64,000 nucleotides of DNA from an uncultured Clostridia bacterium. Lineage in GTDB: Bacteria; Bacillota; Clostridia; Oscillospirales; Acutalibacteraceae. The translations under genes were made by a program, and so were the position numbers. How positions within the stretch are numbered: the first letter of the stretch is position 1; each line of letters begins with the position of its first letter. Of the stretch, positions 50,738 to 61,402 are shown piece after piece. The notes under the pieces are model-generated. The model was not told where the DNA came from and searched no databases. It saw only the letters and a list, made by a program, of their open reading frames with translations. The DNA lies in the NCBI GenBank assembly GCA_947369085.1, contig CANBJR010000010.1:1-64000 (forward strand), read 5' to 3'.

Positions 50738-51808
50738 TTAAAGCATTTTGCAAACGAGGTCGCCCATTTCTTCACAACCGACTTTAGTCATTCCGTCTTC
50801 GTAAATATCAGGGGTACGGTGGGCTTCAAGAACCTTTGCAACAGCATTTTCAATTGCATCAGCCGCCTCTGGTTTGTCAAGTGAATAGCGAAGCATCATA
50901 GCAACGGAGAGTATAGTTGCAAGCGGATTTGCAATTCCCTGACCTGCGATATCGGGCGCAGAACCGTGAATAGGCTCATACAGTCCAAACTTTCCGCCTG
51001 AAAGACTTGCAGAAGCAAGCATACCGATTGAGCCGGCAATCATCGAGGCCTCATCGGAGAGAATATCACCGAAGATATTTGAAGTAACTATAACATCAAA
51101 CTGACGCGGATTTCTGACAAGCTGCATAGCGCAGTTGTCAACATACATATGATTAAGCTCAACCTCGGGATAATCCTTTGAAACTCTGATTACAGTTTCT
51201 CTCCAAAGACGCGAGGACTCAAGAACGTTAGCCTTGTCAACGCTTGTGAGCTTTTTGTTTCTTTTCATCGCAAGGTCAAAGGCAACTCTTGCAATTCTTT
51301 CAACCTCTGCAACGCTGTACATTTCTGTATCCCACGCAGCAGGCTGACCATCAACTTCTTTTCTGCCTCTTTCTCCAAAGTAGATACCGCCTGTAAGCTC
51401 ACGAACAATCATAATATCAAGTTTTCCGCCGATAATGTCATCCTTAATCGGTGAAGCACTTTTGAGAGGTCCGAAAATAACTGACGGACGAAGATTTGCA
51501 AAAAGTCCGAGTGCTCCTCTGATTCCGAGAAGTCCTGCCTCAGGGCGGTTATTTCCGGGGAGTGAATCCCACTTGGGACCGCCAACCGCACCGAGAATTA
51601 CGCTGTCGGAAGCCTTGCACTTTGCAACTGTTTCATCGGGAAGCGGAACGCCTGTAGCGTCAATTGCGCATCCTCCGAGAAGTGCCTCGTCATATTCAAC
51701 AGTAAAACCAAATTTTTCTCCTGCTGTGTCAAGCACCTTTACAGCCTGATTAACAATTTCAGGACCTATGCCGTCACCCTTGAGCAATGTAATTTTATAG
51801 TCTGCCAT
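50738..51808 (-). CDS. leuB: 3-isopropylmalate dehydrogenase
   Basis: [19 protein letters not shown]...[12 protein letters not shown]...[17 protein letters not shown]. Confidence 0.96.
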   Translation of the reverse strand: MADYKITLLKGDGIGPEIVNQAVKVLDTAGEKFGFTVEYDEALLGGCAIDATGVPLPDETVAKCKASDSVILGAVGGPKWDSLPGNNRPEAGLLGIRGALGLFANLRPSVIFGPLKSASPIKDDIIGGKLDIMIVRELTGGIYFGERGRKEVDGQPAAWDTEMYSVAEVERIARVAFDLAMKRNKKLTSVDKANVLESSRLWRETVIRVSKDYPEVELNHMYVDNCAMQLVRNPRQFDVIVTSNIFGDILSDEASMIAGSIGMLASASLSGGKFGLYEPIHGSAPDIAGQGIANPLATILSVAMMLRYSLDKPEAADAIENAVAKVLEAHRTPDIYEDGMTKVGCEEMGDLVCKML

Positions 51809-52041
51809 TTTATATTTCTCCTTTAGAATTATTTTTGTTTTATCGCGCAGTAAATGTAACAATAATAATGATATTGGCTATTGAGTTTGATGTAATCTGC
51901 GGACATAGCTGATGTGTCCCTACAAATGTAAAATAAGCGTATGCAAAAAATAAAAAATATTTCTTTATGTATTATTGCACAACTGATTAATAAAGATTGT
52001 AAATCATGCTACAATTTGACAGAATTTGAACTTATTTACTG

Positions 52042-52668
52042 TCAATCAAGCTCCCTTTTCATCGGAATTGTCTGAAACACCTCGCACACCTTGTCACGCT
52101 GCCACAACATTGGTGTTACCCGCAAAGAATAGCCAAAGCCGTTGTCCATAGTCCACTCAAAAGGTTTTGCCTGCGGAAGTCCGTAAACTGCAAGCAATGT
52201 CATAATCACACCTCCGTGAGTGACTATTACACTTTCAGTCGTACCTGTTTTCATAAGTCCCTCGACAATGCTCTCGAACATAAGACAGATTCTTCGGGTA
52301 AAATCTGCGTTGCTCTCCCCTCTCGGAGGTTTTACCGAATTGTCGCCTGCGAGCCACTTTTTAAAGTCGGGATTACTTTTTAAACTCTCGGCGGTTTTAC
52401 CTTCCCACTCTCCGAAATTACACTCTGAAAGTCCTGTAATTGAAAGAGGGTTAAGCTCCGGATAGAGAATCTTGCAGGTTTCAACGCAACGCTTCAGCGG
52501 ACTTGTAAACACCACCTGCGTTCCGGGGTATCTGTATTCATAATCGAGTTTTTTCAAGTCAGCTTTGCCCTTGTCAGAAAGAGGCACATCGGTTGTTCCG
52601 ATATACTTGCCTGAAAGCGTTTCATCAATTGCTCCGTGGCGAATGAAATGAATAATATAAGATTTCAT
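52042..52668 (-). CDS. histidine phosphatase family protein
   Basis: IIHFIRHGAIDETLSGKYIGTTDVPLS...VIVTHGGVIM. Confidence 0.92.
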   Translation of the reverse strand: MKSYIIHFIRHGAIDETLSGKYIGTTDVPLSDKGKADLKKLDYEYRYPGTQVVFTSPLKRCVETCKILYPELNPLSITGLSECNFGEWEGKTAESLKSNPDFKKWLAGDNSVKPPRGESNADFTRRICLMFESIVEGLMKTGTTESVIVTHGGVIMTLLAVYGLPQAKPFEWTMDNGFGYSLRVTPMLWQRDKVCEVFQTIPMKRELD

Positions 52669-52778
52669 AAAATTCTCCAAAACTATTTACAATTTGTTAT
52701 TGCTTAGTTATACTATTAGTAATAACATAAATTTCATACAAAGTTATTATACTATTAATGAATTTGAGGTGTCAAGGT

Positions 52779-53453
52779 TTGAACAGTGATTTTCCGAGAA
52801 TTATTACTTTTTTGCGCAAAGAAAGAGGTTTGAGCCAAAAGCAGGTTGCATCTGACTTGGGAATTTCACAAGCTCTGCTTTCGCACTACGAAAAAGGAAT
52901 CAGAGAATGCGGTCTTGACTTTCTTGTAAAGGCGGCTGAATATTTTGAGGTATCGTGCGACTATCTGCTCGGCAGGACTGTTCAGCGCAGACTTGCCTCG
53001 GTAACTGCCGACGATTTGCCCGAAAGCGATGAGATAAGGCACTTAAAAGGTAATATGATTAATCAGATTAATAAAAAACTCCTGATGAACACAACAACAG
53101 TTATTTTTGACTTGCTTGCCCAAATCGGCAGCAAGCGCCTGACGAATGCTGCAAGCAACTACCTGATGAGCGCCGAATATCAGATTTTCAGAACCATTTA
53201 TTCGGCTCAGGCGCAAAACTCACAGACAATGTTTTCAATTGACCGAAACAGATACAAGAACCTTAATTCTGCGTCAATGTTGATTGATCTTGAAATTATT
53301 GATATGCTGATTGAGAAAAACGAGCTTTCTCTTACGCTGTCACCCGACTTAATTTCAACGTATTTTGACAAAGGCGCATCGTCGCTGTTCAACCTCATTC
53401 AGTACGCTGAAAGAAATATTAAGAATCTCACACAGAGCAGTAACGGAAGGTGA
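52779..53453 (+). CDS. XRE-family HTH regulator (TTG start favoured)
   Basis: FPRIITFLRKERGLSQKQVASDLGISQALLSHYEKGIRECGLDFL; GAGGTG SD before TTG 52779. Confidence 0.85.
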   Translation: MNSDFPRIITFLRKERGLSQKQVASDLGISQALLSHYEKGIRECGLDFLVKAAEYFEVSCDYLLGRTVQRRLASVTADDLPESDEIRHLKGNMINQINKKLLMNTTTVIFDLLAQIGSKRLTNAASNYLMSAEYQIFRTIYSAQAQNSQTMFSIDRNRYKNLNSASMLIDLEIIDMLIEKNELSLTLSPDLISTYFDKGASSLFNLIQYAERNIKNLTQSSNGR

Positions 53454-53521
53454 ATTTAATTTATTGTGTTTTAACTACGCATATTCACCCAATATTCATT
53501 ACTAACACTTAAAAACAAAAA

Positions 53522-53556
53522 GAGGAAACAGTGTTTTACTGTTTCCTCAAATTTTT
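53522..53556. terminator. bidirectional terminator
   Basis: GAGGAAACAGT gtttt ACTGTTTCCTC + T-run. Confidence 0.88.
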
Positions 53557-53569
53557 TATTTGCAAAATT

Positions 53570-53725
53570 TTATTCAGCGGAAAACTGGTCTTTGCCCACT
53601 GAACAAAGCGGACATACCCAATCCTCAGGAACTTCTTCCCATGGAGTGCCGGGAGCAACGCCGTTATCTGGGTCACCTACTGCTGGGTCATATACGTAAC
53701 CGCATACATCACATACATATGTCAT
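53570..53725 (-). CDS. rubredoxin
   Basis: [51 protein letters not shown] (51 aa, below track cutoff). Confidence 0.95.
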   Translation of the reverse strand: MTYVCDVCGYVYDPAVGDPDNGVAPGTPWEEVPEDWVCPLCSVGKDQFSAE

Positions 53726-53738
53726 ATTTGCTACCTCA

Positions 53739-54278
53739 TTAACCGAAATATCTCTTTAAAAGACCTGCAAAGCCTGCGCCGTGTCTTGCCTCGTCCTTAG
53801 CCATTTCGTGTACTGTGTCGTGGATAGCGTCAAGGTTCTGTGCCTTTGCACGCTTTGCAAGGTCAAATTTGCCTTCGCAAGCGCCTGTTTCAGCGTCTAC
53901 ACGCATCTGGAGGTTCTTCTTTGTGCTGTCTGTGATTACCTCGCCAAGAAGCTCAGCAAACTTTGCAGCGTGCTCTGCCTCTTCAAAAGCATACTTTGTG
54001 AATGCGGCTGAAACCTCGGGATAACCCTCTCTGTCAGCAACTCTTGCCATTGCAAGGTACATACCTACTTCACTGCACTCGCCTTCAAAGTTAGCTCTTA
54101 AATCCTTGAGAATGTCCTCGCTCACGCCCTGAGCAACACCTACTTCGTGAACTGTAGCAAATGAAGCCTCTTCGTCCATAGGCTTGAACTTATCAGCAGG
54201 AGCCTTACATACGGGACAAGCCTCGGGAGCTGTGGGACCTTCGTGAACATAACCGCATACTGTACAATACCATTTCAT
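53739..54278 (-). CDS. rubrerythrin
   Basis: [31 protein letters not shown]...ferritin-like [22 protein letters not shown]. Confidence 0.95.
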   Translation of the reverse strand: MKWYCTVCGYVHEGPTAPEACPVCKAPADKFKPMDEEASFATVHEVGVAQGVSEDILKDLRANFEGECSEVGMYLAMARVADREGYPEVSAAFTKYAFEEAEHAAKFAELLGEVITDSTKKNLQMRVDAETGACEGKFDLAKRAKAQNLDAIHDTVHEMAKDEARHGAGFAGLLKRYFG

Positions 54279-54303
54279 AATTATTTCTCCTTTGTAATAA
54301 ATA

Positions 54304-54699
54304 TTAGTGTAAATTATTATTTCTACATTCAGGACAGATTCCGTAGTAAATAACATATCTGCTTTCAACAGCAAATCCTTTTTCGGAAAGCCTTGATGTA
54401 AAATCAAAATTCATATTCTCATCCTCTACGTCAAGCACCTTTCCACAACAATTGCAGACAAAATGCGAGTGAGGTTTTACGTCGGCATCGTAGCGTTCCT
54501 CACCGTTGACGTTGCAGATTACGCGTACTGTTCCCTCATTCTTGAACAGTGCAATGTTTCTATACACTGTGCCAAGGCTAAGGTCGGGTATGTCGGGTTT
54601 TAGTTGATCATAAACCCAACGCGCACTCGGATGAGCGTCTGTTTCGCAAAGCACCTGATAAATGGCGTTGCGCTTTAAACTGAAATTATGTTTTGCCAT
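54304..54699 (-). CDS. Fur/PerR family regulator
   Basis: [19 protein letters not shown]...[13 protein letters not shown]. Confidence 0.95.
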   Translation of the reverse strand: MAKHNFSLKRNAIYQVLCETDAHPSARWVYDQLKPDIPDLSLGTVYRNIALFKNEGTVRVICNVNGEERYDADVKPHSHFVCNCCGKVLDVEDENMNFDFTSRLSEKGFAVESRYVIYYGICPECRNNNLH

Positions 54700-54846
54700 A
54701 ATTTTATCCTCGTTTAGTTTTGCTCAAAAATCAGTAATGATTATTGAGTTTATATATAGATTATCATAAAGCAAAATATTTATAATTACTTTTTAGAATT
54801 ATAAATAAAATTTTATGTGAATATTTCATTTTTATGAGGTGATATT

Positions 54847-55707
54847 TTGTTAAAAAAATATATACTGAAACATATGTGCTTTATTCTGCTTACTTTTTCG
54901 CTTATTTTTACCTCTATTGCATTTTTTTCAGGAGCCGGCAGTACAAAAAATAAAGCTGACAACGACGAGGTATTTCTGCCTATTATAATGTACCACTCAA
55001 TTTTAAAAGATCAAAAGCTGCAAAATGACTACACTATTTCTCCTACACTTATGGAAAACGATTTAAAATACTTAACAAGCAGCGGATACACAACCGTTAC
55101 TGTTGACGATTTAATAAATTATGTATATCACGGAAAAAAGCTGCCTGAAAAATGCATTATGCTGACCTTTGACGACGGTTACTACAACAACTACTATTAC
55201 GCATATCCGTTACTGAAAAAATACAAATGCAAGGCTGTTATCTCTCCGATTGCTTCAATGACAGAAAAGTTTACGCAGACTCAGGATATTTCCGTTTCAT
55301 ACGGTCACATAAGCAACGATGATATAAAGGAAATGGTTAGCAGCGGTTATGTTGAAATTCAGAATCATTCCTACGATATGCACACGCTCAAGCCCAGAAA
55401 GGGTGTGTCAAGAAAGCAGGGAGAAAGCTTTGACAACTACAAAAAAGCAATAACCGATGACATTACAAAAGCACAAAATTATCTTGAAAATGTGACAGGC
55501 GAAAAGCCAAGCTGTTTTGTATATCCCTTTGGAGCAAAATGCAACAGCACCGAAGAAATTGTGCGTGAGCTTGGTTTTGTATGTACGTTGACCTGCACTG
55601 AAAAGCCAAACGTCATTACAAGAGATAAGGAAAGTTTGTTTGAGCTTGGAAGATACAGACGTGACTATAAAGAAAGTATAGAAAGTCTGTTAAAAAGAAT
55701 TTATTAA
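54847..55707 (+). CDS. polysaccharide deacetylase
   Basis: LPIIMYHSI...CIMLTFDDGYYNNY...EIQNHSYDMHTL. Confidence 0.95.
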   Translation: MLKKYILKHMCFILLTFSLIFTSIAFFSGAGSTKNKADNDEVFLPIIMYHSILKDQKLQNDYTISPTLMENDLKYLTSSGYTTVTVDDLINYVYHGKKLPEKCIMLTFDDGYYNNYYYAYPLLKKYKCKAVISPIASMTEKFTQTQDISVSYGHISNDDIKEMVSSGYVEIQNHSYDMHTLKPRKGVSRKQGESFDNYKKAITDDITKAQNYLENVTGEKPSCFVYPFGAKCNSTEEIVRELGFVCTLTCTEKPNVITRDKESLFELGRYRRDYKESIESLLKRIY

Positions 55708-55809
55708 AATACAGTTTTTAGATACATAAAAGGATGAAAAGCATATTTTCAATTTATTTTTAATATAATTTAAAAGGAAATCTATAGCAAAATTTACGGA
55801 GGTATTGCA

Positions 55810-56082
55810 ATGACTGAAATGCCAAAGGCAAAAAAACATACCGTTATGCTTGACAACAGAGCAAAGCTTGTTATGACAGGTGTGGAGGATGTAAACGGAT
55901 TTAATGAGGAAACCGTTTCGGTAAAAACAACCTGCGGAACTCTTATAATTAAAGGTGAAAAATTACACATTGACAAGCTTAACCTTGAAACAGGCGATGT
56001 TTCAATTGACGGAAAAATCAATGCCATGCAGTACATCGGAAGTGATATGTCACGCTCAAAGCTTTCAAAACTATTCAGATAA
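55810..56082 (+). CDS. yabP: sporulation protein YabP
   Basis: HTVMLDNRAKLVMTGVEDVNGFNEETVSVKTTCGTLIIKGEKLHI. Confidence 0.92.
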   Translation: MTEMPKAKKHTVMLDNRAKLVMTGVEDVNGFNEETVSVKTTCGTLIIKGEKLHIDKLNLETGDVSIDGKINAMQYIGSDMSRSKLSKLFR

Positions 56083-56095
56083 TGCAGGTGTTTTA

Positions 56096-56647
56096 GTGGA
56101 ACTTACTTTTGCTCAACAGTCAACAGCTTTTCTGCTTTCGTTTTTGCCGGGGCTTTGCTTAGGAGCGTTATACGAGGCATTAAGATTTATAAAACTTTGC
56201 TTTAATTTTGGAAAAGCAGGCACGATTGTAACCGATATTTTATTTATGCTTTGCTCGTCAATAATACTGTTTTTATTCTCTCTTGCGTTTTTGCTCGGAT
56301 TTGTGCGTATTTACGTTATTGTCGGGTTCTTTGCAGGATTTTTATTCTTTAAACTGACAGTAGGACGTCTTGTATCAAAAATCTACTGCCCCGTTATTTC
56401 ATTTTTCAAGAAAAAAACACGAAAGATTCGCAATAAAATAAAAATTTTTACAAAAAAGCTATTGAAAAATGGATACAATATATTGTATAATATTTATAAG
56501 AAAATAAGAATATTTGGAAAAGTGCCGCAAACTGCACTTGATAATACAAGGGTTATGGATAGCAATGAAAAAGAAAAATTCTCGTTCAAAAAATTTTCAG
56601 GCAGTTCAAAATCCCGAAAGCACAACAATAAAGGAAATAAAGCCTGA
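56096..56647 (+). CDS. yabQ: spore cortex protein YabQ
   Basis: GTG start; QQSTAFLLSFLPGLCLGALYEALRF; between yabP and divIC. Confidence 0.85.
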   Translation: MELTFAQQSTAFLLSFLPGLCLGALYEALRFIKLCFNFGKAGTIVTDILFMLCSSIILFLFSLAFLLGFVRIYVIVGFFAGFLFFKLTVGRLVSKIYCPVISFFKKKTRKIRNKIKIFTKKLLKNGYNILYNIYKKIRIFGKVPQTALDNTRVMDSNEKEKFSFKKFSGSSKSRKHNNKGNKA

Positions 56648-56936
56648 AAAAAAGAGAAAAAGACGTTACATTCTGCTTTATCTTGCAATCATCGGATTTG
56701 CGTTTTATGCAGTTATTACAATCATTAATCAAAATGTTCAGATTGCAGACAAAAGGTCAGAGCTTAAGGATTTGCAGCAACAGATTAACGTTATTGAAAT
56801 ACAAACACAATATTTACAGAAGGTTCAGGGCTATAAGGGTGATGAACTTTCTGAATATATGGAAAAAATTGCAAAGGAAGAGCTTGGCTATATAAGTGAA
56901 GGCGAAAGAATTTTTATTAATGTAGCCGGCGACTAA
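56565..56936 (+). CDS. divIC: FtsB/DivIC septum formation initiator
   Basis: TM segment then QIADKRSELKDLQQQINVIEIQTQYL; synteny. Confidence 0.88.
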   Translation: MKKKNSRSKNFQAVQNPESTTIKEIKPEKKRKRRYILLYLAIIGFAFYAVITIINQNVQIADKRSELKDLQQQINVIEIQTQYLQKVQGYKGDELSEYMEKIAKEELGYISEGERIFINVAGD

Positions 56937-56994
56937 TTTTTATAATTAAAACAATTAAAAAGGGTAGAATATTTTTAAGGGGCAATAAATTTAT

Positions 56995-57465
56995 ATGGGT
57001 ATCGAAGTCGGAATGATTTTAGAAGGTAAAGTGTCGGGAATAACAAAATTCGGAGCATTTGTTGATTTGCCCGATTCCAAAACAGGTATGGTACATATCT
57101 CGGAGGTTGCACCGACATTTATTAATGAAATCAGCGATTATGTCAAAATGGGACAAACCGTTAAGGTGAAGGTTCTTGCTTTAAATAACGGCAAAATCAG
57201 TTTGTCAATGAAGCAGGCAATGCCCAAAGAACAGCAAAATAAGCCGCAAAGACAAAACAGGAGCAGACAACCGTACAAACCTGCTCCGCCTGTAACGTCA
57301 CCCGGAAATTACGAGTGGCAGAGTTCTCAGAAAAGTTCTCCGTCATCGTTTGAAGATATGATGTCAAAATTCAAGCAGACAAGTGAAGATAAGATATCTG
57401 ATCTCAAGCGCGGCGGTGAAAGCCGTGGCTACAGCCGCAGAGGCAACGGCAACGGCAGAAAATAA
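56995..57465 (+). CDS. S1 RNA-binding domain protein
   Basis: GMILEGKVSGITKFGAFVDLPDSKTGMVHISE. Confidence 0.95.
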   Translation: MGIEVGMILEGKVSGITKFGAFVDLPDSKTGMVHISEVAPTFINEISDYVKMGQTVKVKVLALNNGKISLSMKQAMPKEQQNKPQRQNRSRQPYKPAPPVTSPGNYEWQSSQKSSPSSFEDMMSKFKQTSEDKISDLKRGGESRGYSRRGNGNGRK

Positions 57466-57531
57466 ATTCAGCAAATGCTGAAAGCTATTCCCTATTCGGG
57501 AAAATAAAACTTAATACAGGGAGGCAAATTT

Positions 57532-58068
57532 ATGAAAATTACCTACACAGCAAGAAAAGTAAACCTCAGAGATAATTTCAAAGAAAGAGCAGAGAGAAAA
57601 CTGCTGAAATTTGAAAAGCTGTTTTCAGAGGATGCGGCTGTTAATGTAGTTGTCACCCTCGAAAAAAAACGTCAGACTGTTGAAATAACAATCAGAGATA
57701 ATGGTATGGTATATCGTGCCGAGAGCACTATGGAAGAAATGAACGATGCTCTCGACAAGGTTGTTGACATACTTATGCGCCAGATTCGCAAGAACAAGAC
57801 AAGGCTTGAAAAAAGAATCAAAACAGGAATTATCGAAGATTTCGTTATGCAAAATCCCGAAACTGACGAAGTGGAGGACGATGACTACAAGGTTGTTCGT
57901 AAAAAACAGGTAATTATAAAACCGATTAGCGTTGACGAGGCTATTCTTGAGATGAATATGGTTAATCATAATTTCTTTATGTTTATCAACGCAGAAACTG
58001 ATGATGTCAACGTTGTTTATAAACGTGCCGACGGAAATTACGGCTTACTTGAGCCTGCCGCTGACTAA
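57532..58068 (+). CDS. hpf: ribosome hibernation promoting factor (long form)
   Basis: MKITYTARKVNLRDNFKERAERKLLKFEKLF...C-terminal HPF domain. Confidence 0.95.
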   Translation: MKITYTARKVNLRDNFKERAERKLLKFEKLFSEDAAVNVVVTLEKKRQTVEITIRDNGMVYRAESTMEEMNDALDKVVDILMRQIRKNKTRLEKRIKTGIIEDFVMQNPETDEVEDDDYKVVRKKQVIIKPISVDEAILEMNMVNHNFFMFINAETDDVNVVYKRADGNYGLLEPAAD

Positions 58069-58110
58069 ACGACTAAACACACGGTTAATATTATTAATCT
58101 GAATTTCAGA

Positions 58111-58138
58111 GGGTATCGGCAAAACCGGTACCCTTTTT
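58111..58138 (+). terminator. terminator
   Basis: GGGTATCGG caaaa CCGGTACCC TTTTT. Confidence 0.85.
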
Positions 58139-58157
58139 ATATTATTTTGGAGGGTAT

Positions 58158-59273
58158 ATGAAACTAAATTTTTCTGCACCGTGCATTTTCGGACTTGAGG
58201 GAATCTGTGCGAACGAGCTTAGATACCTCGGCATTGAAAACGTAAGAGCCGAAAACGGCAGAGTGCTGTTTAGCGGCGACTTTTGTACGCTTGCAAAGGC
58301 AAACATAAATTCCCGCTATGCTGAGCGCATACAGATTCTTCTTGCTGAATTTGAGGCGCATACGTTTGATGAATTGTTTGAAAACGTAAGCAAGATTGAA
58401 TGGGAAAACTTTATCGGAATTTCCGACGCATTTCCCGTCAAAGGCAGATGTCTGAATTCAAGGCTTATGAGTATTCCCGACTGCCAGAAAATCATAAAAA
58501 AAGCCGTTGTATCACGTCTTTCAAATAAATATATGCTCTCTTGGTTTGAAGAAACAGGCTCACTTCATCAGATTCAGTTTTTGATTTTGAATGACAAGGT
58601 AAGCGTTATGCTCGACACATCGGGTGCAGGACTTCACAAAAGGGGCTACAGAGCAGAATCAAACGACGCTCCGATTAAGGAAACTCTTGCCGCGGCTATG
58701 GCTGAGCTTGCGAGAGTCCGTCCGAATCATTTTGTAAGCGACCCTATGTGCGGAAGCGGCACTATTCTTATTGAGTCTGCAATGAAAGCAATGAATATTG
58801 CACCGGGTACTGACAGATATTTTGCCTGCGAAAGGTGGAGCTGTGTTCCCCAAAAGGTTTTTAAAGACGAACGTGAGCTTGCACGCTCAAATGTGAAAAC
58901 AGACATTGATTTTCACGCAGAAGGCTCGGATATTGACAAAACGGCGCTTGAAACGGCTATGCATAATGCAGAACTTGCAGGAGTTTCGGACAAGATTAAA
59001 TTTTTTGAGCGTGACATAAAAGACTTTGAGCTTAGCGAAGATTACCAAACGGTTATCACCAATCCCCCCTACGGCGAACGCCTGTTAGACGTAAAATCTG
59101 CCGAAGAATTGTACAAGGTTATGGGGCAAAAATTTATCCGTTTAAAGGGCAAAAGCTACACGATTATCACACCCGATGATGACTTTGAAAAAATCTTCGG
59201 AAGAAAAGCTGACAAACGCCGCAAAATGTACAATGGCACGCTGAAATGCCAGGTATATATGTACTTTAAATAA
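58158..59273 (+). CDS. THUMP-domain class I SAM-dependent RNA methyltransferase
   Basis: VSDPMCGSGTILIESAM, VITNPPYGERL. Confidence 0.93.
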   Translation: MKLNFSAPCIFGLEGICANELRYLGIENVRAENGRVLFSGDFCTLAKANINSRYAERIQILLAEFEAHTFDELFENVSKIEWENFIGISDAFPVKGRCLNSRLMSIPDCQKIIKKAVVSRLSNKYMLSWFEETGSLHQIQFLILNDKVSVMLDTSGAGLHKRGYRAESNDAPIKETLAAAMAELARVRPNHFVSDPMCGSGTILIESAMKAMNIAPGTDRYFACERWSCVPQKVFKDERELARSNVKTDIDFHAEGSDIDKTALETAMHNAELAGVSDKIKFFERDIKDFELSEDYQTVITNPPYGERLLDVKSAEELYKVMGQKFIRLKGKSYTIITPDDDFEKIFGRKADKRRKMYNGTLKCQVYMYFK

Positions 59274-59346
59274 ATTAAATTAAGGCTTACCGCAAAGAAT
59301 CTGCTAAACGCACTTTGCTTTCAATCAACTGAATTGCATATAAGCT

Positions 59347-59379
59347 AAAAGCTCCGCCATTTACTGACGGAGCTTTTTA
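59347..59379. terminator. terminator
   Basis: AAAGCTCCG...CGGAGCTTTTT. Confidence 0.8.
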
Positions 59380-59394
59380 CTGTTAGTATTTATA

Positions 59395-61266
59395 TCAGCT
59401 TTGTTTTCTTTTGATGAAAGCATAAACCGACAATGCCGAAACAATCAGCATAATAACAACTGTTGCCGCTGTTGTTGCAACACCTGTTTTAACTGTTCCG
59501 TTATTGTTTTCTGAGGTACTTTGTGAAGCTGTTGAAGGCTGAACTTCCGTTGCTCCTGTTGCGCTTGTCGGATTTGATGATGACGTCGCAGGCTGATTAG
59601 TCGGAGTAGTTTCAGAGGTCGGCTCGGTTTCAGGCTGAGCAGGCTCTGTTGTCGGTTCTGTTGCAGTTGTCTTTATCATTCGCTTTGTTGTAACGCTATT
59701 TGAAATAACATCTTCGTTTTGTGAGAAGAACTTAATCAAAGCCTCGTCACAGGCTGAGTACTCCCCTGTTTCCTCTGCATTTGCAAGCTGAGGATATTCC
59801 TCCGACACTGCCGCAAAATTATTTGTTGCTACGGTGTACAGCTTGTTTTTATCAAGCGATTCATTGCCTACTTTGACAGAAATTACTCTTTTCCCAAAGT
59901 TGAGATTGAGGTTATATTCAACAGTAATTCCGCCGGCTTGCAGATAGCTTCCGCTATTTTCAGGCCATACATCGTATTCACCTAAATCGTTGGCGGCAAT
60001 ACAATTCTTTTGAATTTCAATTGAGCTTTCAAGAATTTCAACAAGCTGACTGCCTGTAATCTGCTTTGTAACAATATAGTTGCCGAAGGGGCTTACTCCG
60101 ATTATATCGCCGTATGTAACATCGCCCTTTTGAATTGATGCACGGATTCCGCCTGCGTTTTCAAACGCAATATCGGCACCTGTTTCAAGCAAATATGCGT
60201 CTGTTACGGCTCTGCCGAGGTTTGTTTCGTCAATTCTCAAATCCTCCCACACGCCGTCGAGGTCTTCGGGAGAAATTCCGACCACCTCATCTAAAATAAC
60301 ACTCTGCTCAGATTTTATGTTATCAAGCACAGCCTTAACCTCTGTGTTTTCTTCTATATTCTCAACATCAGTATAATCAGCCTTATCGGCATTTATGTCA
60401 AGGCTTACAACCTCGCCGTCTGAGTCAAGCGAACAATCAAGGTCAATAAGACCTGCTTCATACAGATAATAGCCGTTTTCGATTACACGTGAGCTTGAGC
60501 CGTCGGGTGTTGTTACTTCGGTGTCGATGTCTATATGCTCGTGACCTGCAAGCCAAAGGTCAACTCCGTCAACCTTTGAGGCAAGCGAAACAGGATTGTA
60601 TGTGTGGGTAAGAGCAATTACAACGTCACATCCCATATTTTCAAGCTCGGAAGAAGCCTTTATTGCGTATTCTGCGGAGTCGGTAAAAGTAAGTCCCTCA
60701 ACATTTGCACCTGCTGTTTTGCTGTAAATATCAGGGTCTATTACTCCGAAAATTCCTACCTTAAGCTCCTGTCCGTCTTTTGACGCTGTTTCAATATAAT
60801 ACTGATTATCAAAGAACTGCTCGCCGTTTTCATCAACAACATTGCCCGTGAGCATTTCTATATCTGCAAGTTTTACAAGCTCTTTTAATCTGTCTTTACC
60901 GTAGTTCCAATCATGGTTGCCGGCTGTCATAACATCATAACCGCAAGCCTTTGTAAGCTCTGCTATTGATTCTCCCTCAACAATAGTTGCGATAGACTGG
61001 CCGTGGAACAAGTCGCCCGAATCAATCACCAAATCCATATCTGAAATTTCTGTAAAACTGTCAATCATAGTTTTAAGTTTGGGCATTCCAATAATTTGGC
61101 TTCCCGAATTTTCCTCTACCCTTGCGTGAATATCATTAGTATGTACAATTTTAACGCTAAAGTCGGTTGTTTGTTTTTGCTCTGTTGCAAATACACATAC
61201 TACGCTTGAAGCAGCTAAAGATGCACCGAGCAAAATTGCAGTCAGTTTTTTTAATGTCGTTTTCAT
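59395..61266 (-). CDS. secreted/membrane-anchored 5'-nucleotidase-like metallophosphatase
   Basis: Signal peptide; IVHTNDIHARVEE, GDLFHGQSIA, TAGNHDWNYG; Thr-rich stalk and C-terminal TM. Confidence 0.93.
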   Translation of the reverse strand: MKTTLKKLTAILLGASLAASSVVCVFATEQKQTTDFSVKIVHTNDIHARVEENSGSQIIGMPKLKTMIDSFTEISDMDLVIDSGDLFHGQSIATIVEGESIAELTKACGYDVMTAGNHDWNYGKDRLKELVKLADIEMLTGNVVDENGEQFFDNQYYIETASKDGQELKVGIFGVIDPDIYSKTAGANVEGLTFTDSAEYAIKASSELENMGCDVVIALTHTYNPVSLASKVDGVDLWLAGHEHIDIDTEVTTPDGSSSRVIENGYYLYEAGLIDLDCSLDSDGEVVSLDINADKADYTDVENIEENTEVKAVLDNIKSEQSVILDEVVGISPEDLDGVWEDLRIDETNLGRAVTDAYLLETGADIAFENAGGIRASIQKGDVTYGDIIGVSPFGNYIVTKQITGSQLVEILESSIEIQKNCIAANDLGEYDVWPENSGSYLQAGGITVEYNLNLNFGKRVISVKVGNESLDKNKLYTVATNNFAAVSEEYPQLANAEETGEYSACDEALIKFFSQNEDVISNSVTTKRMIKTTATEPTTEPAQPETEPTSETTPTNQPATSSSNPTSATGATEVQPSTASQSTSENNNGTVKTGVATTAATVVIMLIVSALSVYAFIKRKQS

Positions 61267-61402
61267 TGTTTACTCCTTTATGATTTAAATGTTTTAATGG
61301 GATAATTATAACCTTTATGATGATATTTTTCAATAAATAACAAGATATCCCTGTATATTTAAGTATAATTCTATTTTCACTTTAGTTATTTTAAATTACT
61401 TT

